Part shown: piece after piece, positions 1 to 4,870 of the stretch
Layout of the letters: each line of letters begins with the position of its first letter
How positions within the stretch are numbered: the stretch's first letter is position 1
Origin: JACPXH01 sp964409225
GTDB lineage: Bacteria; Patescibacteriota; Minisyncoccia; JACPXH01
Direction of reading: 5' to 3'
DNA: 15,881 bases
Assembly: GCA_964409225.1 (NCBI GenBank)
Contig: CAYPCM010000017.1
Coordinates: 1-15,881 of the forward strand
Notes under the pieces: model-generated
Told to the model about the DNA's origin: nothing
Databases searched by the model: none
What the model saw: the letters and a program-made list of their open reading frames with translations, nothing else
Position numbers and translations under genes: made by a program

Positions 1-115
1 CCCGATCGCGCACGGCTTGATCCACGAGAAAGTTCTGTCCGAGCCGGCGTTCGGGCTTGAGGCCGAGACGCGCGAGAATCGCTTTTATTTCTAGTGCGGT
101 ATGCGGGATTGCCAT
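1..115 (-). CDS. rsmA: 16S rRNA dimethyladenosine transferase RsmA/KsgA, N-terminal fragment
   Basis: Reading the minus strand from the ATG at 115-113 gives 38 codons that run off the left edge of the window. The peptide contains GLKPERRLGQNFLVDQ, whose LGQNFLVD core is the N-terminal signature of the RsmA/KsgA family. These SAM-dependent enzymes dimethylate two adjacent adenines near the 3' end of 16S rRNA during late 30S assembly. Only the segment before the SAM-binding domain is visible, so catalytic motifs cannot be checked. No Shine-Dalgarno sequence precedes the ATG. A TACTAT hexamer on the minus strand at 145-140 could be the -10 box of a short-leader mRNA. The next gene is divergent. 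The family call is firm; intactness of the gene is unknown. Confidence 0.88.
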   Translation of the reverse strand, partial: MAIPHTALEIKAILARLGLKPERRLGQNFLVDQAVRDR

Positions 116-120
116 TTGTC

Positions 121-149
121 TTGACTTTTAGTTCCCCAAATAGTACCGT
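121..149 (+). promoter_or_regulatory. Candidate promoter for the 316-aa gene
   Basis: TTGACT (121-126) is followed after 17 bp by TACCGT (144-149). The -35 box is good and the -10 box weak. It would start transcription near 156, giving a leader of about 78 nt. It overlaps the putative minus-strand -10 box of rsmA, so the two genes may share a compact divergent promoter. Confidence 0.4.
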
Positions 150-158
150 ATGCACGCT

Positions 159-215
159 GCCGAGATGGGCTCGGCGCGAGTCCAACATAGCACTACGGCC
201 TAGGAAACCGTAGTG
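159..215 (+). promoter_or_regulatory. Two tandem hairpins in the 5' leader of the 316-aa gene
   Basis: The first hairpin pairs GCCGAG (159-164) with CTCGGC (170-175). The second is a perfect 8-bp stem, CACTACGG (191-198) with CCGTAGTG (208-215), and has a 9-nt loop. Neither is followed by a T-run, so a terminator is unlikely. They end 8 nt before the ribosome-binding site and may affect translation or mRNA stability. The function is inferred from position only. Confidence 0.45.
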
Positions 216-234
216 CCAACCGTAGGAGGTTGCG

Positions 235-1185
235 ATGGCTCTTTTCATAAAACCGATGGCAGAGCTCAAAGAGGCGTTCGTACAGGCGCGGTTGGCCGAG
301 GAGCAATACTTCGGTCACAGGCACGTTGAGCGATGGCTCGAGCGCCAGCAGCGGACCGGGCGCATCGTGCATCCAGAGCAGTGGAACCGATGCTTCTGCC
401 GTGATGCGGTGCTGTTTGCCGCAGCTGGCCGCGAGCTTGAGGTCTTGAGGCAGTTTGCAGATCCGTCGGCGACCATCCCCCGTGGTCCCGAGGAATACGC
501 CGACGAGGTAAGGCATCGAAAACGGATTGCGCCGCTGCTCGAGGCGATCGCCTGCGCCAACACCGAGATCTACTACGGCGATGTGCACGGGTTGATTGTG
601 GTCTGCGGCGGCAATGGGCCGGGTGCGTCGGCGTTCGTGTTCGTGGAAGACCACGACGCGAACGGTAAAAAGTTCACGGCGATCAAGCCGCTGCATTCTG
701 TTTTCGTGATGGATGCGGTGTTCGCCACCTGGAAGCGAGGCGGACCGAAAGCCGAAGCAGCCCGGACGTTTCTGTGCGACACGGTCGCCGGACTTATACG
801 GAAAGACCGCGTCGAAGCCGATGCTGATTTCGACCGGGCGGTCGCGGTTTCGGCAGACGGCCGGAAGATCGTGCATGCTGATTGGGTGGTGGTGCGGGAT
901 CTGGAGGGCTCACTTCTGGAAGCACCGAGCGGGCCGACCGCCGTGTTCCCCGCTTCCTCCTTCCAGATGAAAAAGCTCCTCCGGGGTCGGGTTCGGCGAA
1001 CCGAGACGGTGTTCGGCGGCGGGCCGCTTACCCCGCAGACAGTAGTGCGGGTTGTTCGAGATCAGGCCCTCCCACATGTTCGGCTCTACCCCGGCGAGCA
1101 ACTCCTCGTCGTGGTGAAATCCGCGAACGGCGCGGGTGGACACACCAAAATTTTCTGCACTCCGCCCACAGAAGTTCTGACTTGA
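235..1185 (+). CDS. Unrecognised 316-aa protein
   Basis: An open frame of 316 codons starts at ATG 235, with a strong Shine-Dalgarno sequence AGGAGGT at 224-230 four bases upstream, and ends in TGA. I do not recognise the family. The first 90 residues are charged and probably helical. The middle (about residues 105-200) has hydrophobic beta-like runs such as GLIVVCGG and SVFVMDAVF. The C-terminal third is basic with Gly-rich turns. No signal peptide or membrane segment is evident, so it is probably cytosolic. The strong ribosome-binding site contrasts with the apparently leaderless housekeeping genes further right. The gene appears monocistronic, with its own leader hairpins and a terminator at 1253-1280. 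A 227-codon frame on the opposite strand is treated as antisense shadow because it lacks a start signal. Confidence 0.75.
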   Translation: MALFIKPMAELKEAFVQARLAEEQYFGHRHVERWLERQQRTGRIVHPEQWNRCFCRDAVLFAAAGRELEVLRQFADPSATIPRGPEEYADEVRHRKRIAPLLEAIACANTEIYYGDVHGLIVVCGGNGPGASAFVFVEDHDANGKKFTAIKPLHSVFVMDAVFATWKRGGPKAEAARTFLCDTVAGLIRKDRVEADADFDRAVAVSADGRKIVHADWVVVRDLEGSLLEAPSGPTAVFPASSFQMKKLLRGRVRRTETVFGGGPLTPQTVVRVVRDQALPHVRLYPGEQLLVVVKSANGAGGHTKIFCTPPTEVLT

Positions 1186-1252
1186 AGTTCTGCTCGGATT
1201 CGTTTCCGGTGGGCGGGATCGAGTTTCCGACAGAGAAGTAGTAGACGGCCAC

Positions 1253-1290
1253 GCGGCCAGCGACGAAAGTCGCTGGCCGCTTCAACTTTT
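1253..1290 (+). terminator. Rho-independent-type terminator after the 316-aa gene
   Basis: A perfect 12-bp GC-rich stem (1253-1264 with 1269-1280) is capped by a GAAA tetraloop of the GNRA class and followed by TTCAACTTTT. It lies 68 bp beyond the stop codon of the 316-aa gene and just before the Nudix promoter, so it separates the two transcription units. Confidence 0.75.
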
Positions 1291-1305
1291 CCAAAACAAC
1301 TCATG

Positions 1306-1314
1306 TGTTAGTAT
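1306..1314 (+). promoter_or_regulatory. Extended -10 promoter element for the Nudix gene
   Basis: TGTTAGTAT fits an extended -10 element (TG, one base, then TAGTAT at 1309-1314). No good -35 box is seen at 16-18 bp, which is usual for extended -10 promoters. Transcription would begin close to the ATG at 1321. Confidence 0.45.
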
Positions 1315-1320
1315 GGTTTC

Positions 1321-1356
1321 ATGGAAGAAAAACACATAATCGCAACATTCCAATGA
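1321..1356 (+). CDS. Possible 11-aa leader peptide before the Nudix gene
   Basis: ATG 1321 opens an 11-codon frame (MEEKHIIATFQ) whose TGA stop at 1354-1356 overlaps the Nudix ATG at 1353-1355 in an ATGA arrangement. The ATG sits where transcription from the -10 element at 1309-1314 should start. Translation could therefore begin on a leaderless mRNA and pass by coupling to the Nudix frame, which has no Shine-Dalgarno sequence. This is inference from spacing. A peptide this short could also be chance. Confidence 0.3.
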   Translation: MEEKHIIATFQ

Positions 1357-1802
1357 AAGTATCAATTTCTGTGAGGGGCATTATTATTCACGAAGGAAAA
1401 CTCCTGGTGGCGAAGCAAAAAGTAGACGACGACTTTTGGTGCCTCCCGGGAGGAAGGCTAGAATCGGGCGAGTCTCTCGAAGAGGCGATGAAGCGCGAAT
1501 TGTTTGAAGAAACCGCGGTGCAGCCACGCGTGGGAAAGTTGCTGTTTATTCACCAATTGCTTGACGAGAAACAACCGGTGCTTGAATTCTTCTACTCCAT
1601 TGAAAACGGCGACGGGTATGCTTCCTTCGATACGGAGAAAGCGAGCCATGCGCACGAAAACAGCGAATTTAAGTTTGTGGCGCCCAATAATCATTCGTAC
1701 AATATTCTTCCAGCCTTTCTTCAAAGCGAGGTACCACGACTTATCGAAGTGGGCGCCGGTAACTTTGAGGTCAAAAGTTTCGTATCTGTCCCTAAAAGTT
1801 AA
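1353..1802 (+). CDS. Nudix hydrolase family protein
   Basis: This is a 149-aa protein from ATG 1353. A GTG at 1305 would add 16 residues but lies within the predicted promoter. The Nudix box is clear: GRLESGESLEEAMKRELFEE fits G-x5-E-x7-R-E-U-x-E-E, with the catalytic REUxEE helix intact. The usual Gly after EEx is Ala (EETAV), a mild deviation. Nudix enzymes hydrolyse nucleoside diphosphates linked to another group (damaged dNTPs, NDP-sugars, ADP-ribose, NADH), needing Mg or Mn; the substrate cannot be read here. The N-terminus (ISVRGIIIHEGKLLVAKQ) and the DDFWCLPGG stretch before the box are typical of small MutT-like members. The stop codon overlaps the start of repeat copy 1 (1801), which may serve as its terminator. 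The protein is probably cytosolic. Confidence 0.88.
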   Translation: MKVSISVRGIIIHEGKLLVAKQKVDDDFWCLPGGRLESGESLEEAMKRELFEETAVQPRVGKLLFIHQLLDEKQPVLEFFYSIENGDGYASFDTEKASHAHENSEFKFVAPNNHSYNILPAFLQSEVPRLIEVGAGNFEVKSFVSVPKS

Positions 1803-1856
1803 AGCCGCGACGCAACGCATCGCGGCTTGGGCAACTGTACTCACGAACCGTGCTCG
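1801..1856 (+). repeat. Hairpin-bearing repeat, copy 1 (left of the toxin-antitoxin pair)
   Basis: The copy starts with a hairpin, AAGCCGCGA (1802-1810) with TCGCGGCTT (1820-1828), and continues through a conserved GTACTCACG segment to about 1856. It is about 88% identical to copy 2 at 2629-2685 (7 differences including one indel over 57 aligned columns, counted by eye). Identity extends well past the hairpin, so this is a repeated element and not just two similar terminators. Confidence 0.8.
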
Positions 1857-1918
1857 TCTCGTACAAATAGCCAGGCAATTCTACGGGGCTTGCAGTGACG
1901 AATTATGAGATGGTTTCC

Positions 1919-1947
1919 TTGACGGCGTTGGCGGAATCGGCGAGAAT
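1919..1947 (+). promoter_or_regulatory. Candidate promoter of the antitoxin-toxin operon
   Basis: TTGACG (1919-1924), a 17-bp spacer and GAGAAT (1942-1947). The -10 box ends 8 bp before the antitoxin ATG at 1956, which predicts an essentially leaderless transcript. That agrees with the absence of a Shine-Dalgarno sequence. Confidence 0.4.
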
Positions 1948-1955
1948 CCCCACGT

Positions 1956-2114
1956 ATGAAAAACGCCAAAAAAACAATTCGGCCCACACCTACCAAAGAC
2001 GAGAAGGCCCAAAAGCGCGAGGAGCTCGTACAGAAAGCGGTCGAAGGGATGAAAAAAGCCGTCGAAGAGTACGGAGAAGTTTTCGAGCGCCTCGCTGCAA
2101 ATGACCGAACCTAG
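1956..2114 (+). CDS. Small antitoxin-like protein, partner of Doc
   Basis: A 52-aa frame from ATG 1956; an in-frame TGA at 1920-1922 leaves no other ATG start. It ends at TAG 2112-2114, overlapping the first 14 nt of the downstream Doc/Fic gene. This gene order and overlap are typical of type II toxin-antitoxin operons, with the antitoxin first and translation coupled. The protein is basic at the N-terminus (MKNAKKTIRPTPTKDEK) and then forms one long amphipathic Glu/Lys-rich helix (about residues 16-48). I see neither the Phd/AbrB-like DNA-binding domain of the classical partner Phd nor a clear Fic-inhibitory S/T-x3-E-x2-N motif. The antitoxin role therefore rests on context. The helix may occupy the toxin groove as the Phd C-terminus does. 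Confidence 0.65.
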   Translation: MKNAKKTIRPTPTKDEKAQKREELVQKAVEGMKKAVEEYGEVFERLAANDRT

Positions 2115-2589
2115 TGAGATCAACTACATTGATCTCGAGATGATGGAAGAAATGTGCCATCCGGTTGCGATGGTGCTTTTTGATTCGTCTCGTGAACCGA
2201 TGACTCCGTTCCGCAATCACACACAGGATCTGCTCGACTCGGCTCTCAAGAACCCGCAGCAGACGTTCGGTGGCAAAGAACTCTATCCGACGTTCGCAAA
2301 GAAGGCTGCGATCCTTTACTACGGCCTCATTAAAAACCACCCATTCAGGAATGGGAACAAACGGACTGCGACTGGTACATTGCTTACGTTTCTTTACCTC
2401 AACGGACGGCGACTTGTAGGGGAAGGATTCTTACGAAAGCAAACGAAAGATTATCTGGTTTCTTTGGCCGGGAGAGTCGCGGCGTCTAAGGGCACTTCTG
2501 ATAAAAATACGTTTTTGAATGAAATCGAAACATGGCTGGAAAACAATATGGAAATGTTCACCCCAGACGAAAACGCTTCCGCGGAATAA
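2101..2589 (+). CDS. Doc/Fic family toxin (death-on-curing type)
   Basis: A 162-aa protein whose ATG lies within the end of the antitoxin gene. The Fic-fold active site is present as HPFRNGNKRTA (residues 80-90). H80 is the catalytic-type His. The NKR ending is the Doc form, in place of the GNGR that AMP-transferring Fic enzymes carry. Doc proteins use the inverted nucleotide position to phosphorylate EF-Tu and stop translation. Position 5 is Asn; P1 Doc has Asp there. The surrounding helices (PTFAKKAAILYYGLIKNH before, TLLTFLYLNGRRL after) match the family, and the length is slightly above that of P1 Doc (126 aa) because of a Glu-rich C-terminal tail. It is cytosolic. The module lies between two copies of the 57-bp repeat, suggesting it moved as a unit. 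The family is confident; the exact target is inferred. Confidence 0.88.
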   Translation: MTEPSEINYIDLEMMEEMCHPVAMVLFDSSREPMTPFRNHTQDLLDSALKNPQQTFGGKELYPTFAKKAAILYYGLIKNHPFRNGNKRTATGTLLTFLYLNGRRLVGEGFLRKQTKDYLVSLAGRVAASKGTSDKNTFLNEIETWLENNMEMFTPDENASAE

Positions 2590-2628
2590 CCAAGAAGGCC
2601 CCCGAGAGTCTTTGCGCGATCATAAGCC

Positions 2629-2685
2629 AAAGCCGCGATGCAGCGCATCGCGGCTTGTGCAACCGTACTCACGGGCCGTTGCTCG
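2629..2685 (+). repeat. Hairpin-bearing repeat, copy 2 (right of the toxin-antitoxin pair)
   Basis: This copy has a perfect 12-bp stem (2630-2641 with 2645-2656) with a 3-nt loop, then the same GTACTCACG-containing tail as copy 1. A second small hairpin pairs GCAAC (2659-2663) with a downstream GTTGC. It begins 40 bp after the toxin stop codon and may also act as a terminator for the toxin operon and for the converging minus-strand gene. Confidence 0.8.
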
Positions 2686-2733
2686 CCCGGCGGGGTGCGG
2701 CGTCTGTTTCACCGCACGTTACTTTGGGTCCCG

Positions 2734-3063
2734 CTACCCGGCCAGCAGCTCGGCGGCGACACCAAGGAGCTGGGGAATGAAAATCTTCTCATTAAGGCAC
2801 GCCGCGGAAGGCTCCTCCGCCCCCGCGTACCTCCACAGCCCAGGTGCGCCCTCCACGATAGCGAATTCGCCATCGTAGTGCCCATCAGGCTGTAGCCCCC
2901 GGGTGTTCAGCCGAGCCGCTACGGCAGTCGGATCAAGACCAGCTTCGCGGAGGGCCCATGCGAGCGAGACTGGAGTTACCCAGCACATCGTCCCGCACAT
3001 GCAGTTACTCGCAGCGAAGACGTCCTTGAGCCGCTGCTCTAACTTCAGTAGCCGTGGCTCCAT
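2734..3063 (-). CDS. Unrecognised 109-aa protein with clustered cysteines
   Basis: The ATG at 3063 is preceded by a strong AAAAGGGGGC Shine-Dalgarno sequence. A frame open up to 3204 would add 47 residues read through palindromic DNA and is rejected. I do not recognise the family. The N-terminus is an amphipathic helix (MEPRLLKLEQRLKDVF). A Cys cluster CMCGTMC follows (C21, C23, C27), with a fourth Cys at 89; metal or disulfide roles are possible but unproven. The C-terminal half is hydrophobic and helical (FIPQLLGVAAELLAG). It lies 204 bp downstream of the response-regulator gene on the same strand and has no evident promoter of its own. It may be co-transcribed through the palindrome cluster. 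Confidence 0.65.
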   Translation of the reverse strand: MEPRLLKLEQRLKDVFAASNCMCGTMCWVTPVSLAWALREAGLDPTAVAARLNTRGLQPDGHYDGEFAIVEGAPGLWRYAGAEEPSAACLNEKIFIPQLLGVAAELLAG

Positions 3064-3100
3064 AGCATTGCCCCCTTTTGCGTGGTGGTGAAAGAACCTT

Positions 3101-3233
3101 GAGCGGCCAATTCCGCTCTTCCGAACCACGAATCCAATTCGTGGTTCGGAAGAGCGGGCGAAGCATTGCGCTTCGCCACCGTGGCATCGCGCGCGTCTCC
3201 TCAACGCGCTTCGCGCCTAACGCCGAGGCACGG
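3101..3233. repeat. Cluster of palindromes between the response regulator and the 109-aa gene
   Basis: The main hairpin is a perfect 21-bp stem with a 3-nt loop (3113-3133 with 3137-3157). Beside it are an 8-bp hairpin (3157-3164 with 3170-3177), a 6-bp hairpin (3191-3196 with 3204-3209), and a CCGTG/CACGG pair (3179-3183, 3229-3233) that could enclose the last one. A second GAGCGG at 3101-3106 can compete with 3152-3157 for the CCGCTC at 3113-3118, so two exclusive folds are possible. No T-run follows the big stem on the minus strand, so it is not a classical terminator. It may be an mRNA-processing or attenuation site, or a REP-like repeat. Confidence 0.7.
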
Positions 3234-3267
3234 CGGAACAGTTTTATTCATGCTCAGGAAGTTACCA

Positions 3268-3771
3268 CTAGTCGGCCGAGAGAATATCGAGGAGGCGCTT
3301 CCAGTTCTTGCCGTAGCGCCCACCGCCGATGTCAGTCGTGGCGTAGCGGCACTCGACCGCGATCCGGGCATCGCCCACCGCGATGCGTGTGCCCCAGCCG
3401 ATGCGGTCGTTCACCTTCACCACGGAAAAGGGAAGATCGAACGCCCTGCCGTAGGAATCGCGATGGTGGTTGGCGTCGGTGATGATGCCGACGCGCTTTA
3501 CGCCGACAGCGAGGGCTTGGAGAGCGATCACGAAACCCGTCGCAGCCTCGTCGCTGTGGTGGGAAGGCAGATTCACGTCGGTGAGCACGGCGTCGAACGA
3601 CGCGAGGTCGAGTTCGGCCGGCTTGCAGTATTCCGGGATGTTGGCCGTAATGGGCCTGACCTTCTCGTAGAAGCTAATGAACGAGTCGATGATGTTCACG
3701 TCGTGTTCGGGCATCAGGATACGGGCAGCTTCCTGGTGGAGCGGGCTGTCTTCGATAACGAGGATCTTCAT
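3268..3771 (-). CDS. Stand-alone response regulator receiver-domain protein
   Basis: A 167-aa protein with the receiver signature: acidic pair E7-D8 (KILVIEDSP), phospho-acceptor D65 (FDAVLTDVNLP), switch Thr T98 (GIITDA) and conserved Lys K119 (SVVKVN). There is no output domain. The last 45 residues extend the receiver with a Gly-rich tail (DIGGGRYGKNWKRLL). It probably works as a phosphorelay intermediate or through protein contacts; no histidine kinase lies in the window. I chose ATG 3771 because GGAGG sits 6 nt upstream; an in-frame GTG at 3777 would add two residues. A near-consensus promoter lies at 3841-3869 and the roughly 60-nt leader carries a 9-bp hairpin. A 245-codon frame on the plus strand across this gene is an antisense shadow. 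Confidence 0.85.
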   Translation of the reverse strand: MKILVIEDSPLHQEAARILMPEHDVNIIDSFISFYEKVRPITANIPEYCKPAELDLASFDAVLTDVNLPSHHSDEAATGFVIALQALAVGVKRVGIITDANHHRDSYGRAFDLPFSVVKVNDRIGWGTRIAVGDARIAVECRYATTDIGGGRYGKNWKRLLDILSAD

Positions 3772-3806
3772 TCCCACCCTCCTTCATTGGGTTGTTTTGG
3801 AACTAC

Positions 3807-3827
3807 TGAGCGGAACCATTCCGCTCA
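3807..3827 (-). promoter_or_regulatory. Hairpin in the response-regulator leader, similar to a palindrome beyond its 3' end
   Basis: A perfect 9-bp stem, TGAGCGGAA (3807-3815) with TTCCGCTCA (3819-3827), with a CCA loop on the plus strand. It lies between the promoter and the ribosome-binding site of the response-regulator gene. A close relative, TGAGCGGCCAATTCCGCTC, lies at 3100-3118 on the other side of the same gene, so the gene is bracketed by related palindromes. Confidence 0.6.
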
Positions 3828-3840
3828 CTTTTCTGCCTCC

Positions 3841-3869
3841 AGTATAGCATTGAGGCATTACTGTGTCAA
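3841..3869 (-). promoter_or_regulatory. Near-consensus promoter of the response-regulator gene
   Basis: On the minus strand, TTGACA (3869-3864), an exact 17-bp spacer, then TATACT (3846-3841). This is one of the two closest matches to the sigma-70/A consensus in the window. The start point would be near 3834, giving a leader of about 63 nt. The -35 box is one arm of a TGTCAA/TTGACA inverted repeat (3864-3869, 3875-3880). Confidence 0.75.
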
Positions 3870-3948
3870 CTACTTTGACAGTTTTTTACTATGGAATCCG
3901 TGATGTTTTCCCTCTAAGACTATACTTTTCGGCTTAAGAACTAGCAAG

Positions 3949-3965
3949 TTAGAACTATTGTCTAA
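3949..3965 (+). promoter_or_regulatory. Inverted repeat over the trmB-like -35 box, candidate operator
   Basis: TTAGA (3949-3953) and TCTAA (3961-3965) form an inverted repeat across the -35 region (TTGTCT, 3958-3963). A direct repeat AGAACTA occurs at 3937-3943 and 3951-3957, 14 bp apart. Position suggests an operator, possibly for autoregulation by the TrmB-like protein. No binding evidence is available. Confidence 0.35.
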
Positions 3966-3986
3966 AAACTCGACATATGATATACT
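3958..3986 (+). promoter_or_regulatory. Promoter of the TrmB-like gene
   Basis: TTGTCT (3958-3963), a 17-bp spacer, then TATACT (3981-3986). The start codon lies 11 bp past the -10 box, so the transcript would have a leader of about 5 nt and no ribosome-binding site. Confidence 0.65.
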
Positions 3987-3997
3987 GGTTGTAGCGT

Positions 3998-4777
3998 ATG
4001 GCGATTGAACAGGATCTCATCAAAATCGGCTTAAATGAAAAAGAAGCGCAAACCTATCTTGCGCTGCTTGAACTTGGGCCCACAAGCGTTGTTGCTCTAG
4101 GCAAAAAGTCAGGGCTCAAGCGGACTACTGTTTATGAAGTGCTTGATTCGCTTGCGGCGCGGGGGCTTGTGTCTGAAACCATTTTTGGCAAACGCCGGCG
4201 CTTTGTGGCCGAGCCGCCAGAAGAGTTTTTTCAACTCAAGAAACAAGAGCTCGACACCCTGCGCGCCCTTGTCCCCACGCTTGAGGCGCTTCGCAATGTC
4301 GCCATAGAAAAACCAGCCCTGCAGTTTTTCCAAGGCAAAGAAGCTATCCAGAAGGTGTTCGAAGATATGTGTCTCAACACAAATCCCATTCACGACAAAC
4401 TGCTGGGGATCGAGACGAAAGCAGGGATTGTTGTCGGGCAGATCGGCACGCAATTCTTCATTGACCTGATGGCCAAGAAGAAAGACCGGGGTCTGGAGTC
4501 TTTGACACTGGATACGCTGGACGCGGAAGCACTCAATGCATTTGCCAAAGAGTATCCGTGGTCAGTGGATCACGGGGTTACAATCCGGATTCTCGAGGAC
4601 CCAGAGGACGACTTTAACGTGTCCCTATATCTCTACCAGAACAAGATCGCCCTCATCGCCACTGATCAGTTGATCGCGTTGGTTATTGAGAATCAGCGTC
4701 TCAAGCGTAGTTTTGAATTCCTTTTCTATCGGCTTTGGGATTCGGCAAAACCAACGAAGTATAAATCCGATAGCTAA
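3998..4777 (+). CDS. TrmB-family transcriptional regulator
   Basis: A 259-aa protein. The N-terminal 70 residues form the winged helix-turn-helix of the TrmB family: LIKIGLNEKEAQTYLALLEL, then the recognition helix GLKRTTVYEVLDSLAARGLV and the wing region FGKRRRFVAEPPEEF. A coiled segment (KQELDTLRALVPTLEAL) follows, typical of dimerisation in this family, then a roughly 150-aa C-terminal domain resembling the phospholipase-D-like ligand module of short bacterial TrmB proteins. TrmB proteins classically respond to sugars in archaea; ligands of bacterial homologues are mostly unknown. It is a cytosolic DNA-binding protein. ATG 3998 lies 11 bp after a good -10 box with no Shine-Dalgarno sequence. 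It is divergent from the response regulator, which could be a target, although the two promoters are over 90 bp apart. Confidence 0.85.
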   Translation: MAIEQDLIKIGLNEKEAQTYLALLELGPTSVVALGKKSGLKRTTVYEVLDSLAARGLVSETIFGKRRRFVAEPPEEFFQLKKQELDTLRALVPTLEALRNVAIEKPALQFFQGKEAIQKVFEDMCLNTNPIHDKLLGIETKAGIVVGQIGTQFFIDLMAKKKDRGLESLTLDTLDAEALNAFAKEYPWSVDHGVTIRILEDPEDDFNVSLYLYQNKIALIATDQLIALVIENQRLKRSFEFLFYRLWDSAKPTKYKSDS

Positions 4778-4806
4778 ATCAGCGTGTGGCCACCTTCACT
4801 CGCGAG

Positions 4807-4839
4807 ATCGTCACGCCCTGCTCTGCGGGGCGTGACGAT
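4807..4839. terminator. Hairpin between convergent trmB-like and uvrD-like genes
   Basis: A perfect 12-bp stem (4807-4818 with 4828-4839) with a 9-nt loop. It lies 29 bp after the TrmB-like stop and 31 bp after the helicase stop on the other strand, the right place for a shared terminator. Neither side has a T-run, so efficiency is uncertain. Confidence 0.55.
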
Positions 4840-4870
4840 GACCCAACAGAAAAGGAATCTGAAATTGGTT

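Noticed and set aside
193..876. 227-codon minus-strand frame opposite the 316-aa gene
   Set aside because: It has no ribosome-binding site and an Arg/His/Pro-rich composition typical of antisense frames in GC-rich DNA. The plus-strand frame has an AGGAGGT signal and a terminator.
1801..2685. Integron attC sites at the two repeats
   Set aside because: I found no RYYYAAC/GTTRRRY core pair at the ends and no integrase gene. The cassette-like layout is kept as a finding without calling it an integron.
3166..3903. 245-codon plus-strand frame across the response regulator
   Set aside because: It is antisense to a gene with all receiver motifs and runs through the palindrome cluster and promoter. 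No start signal is seen.
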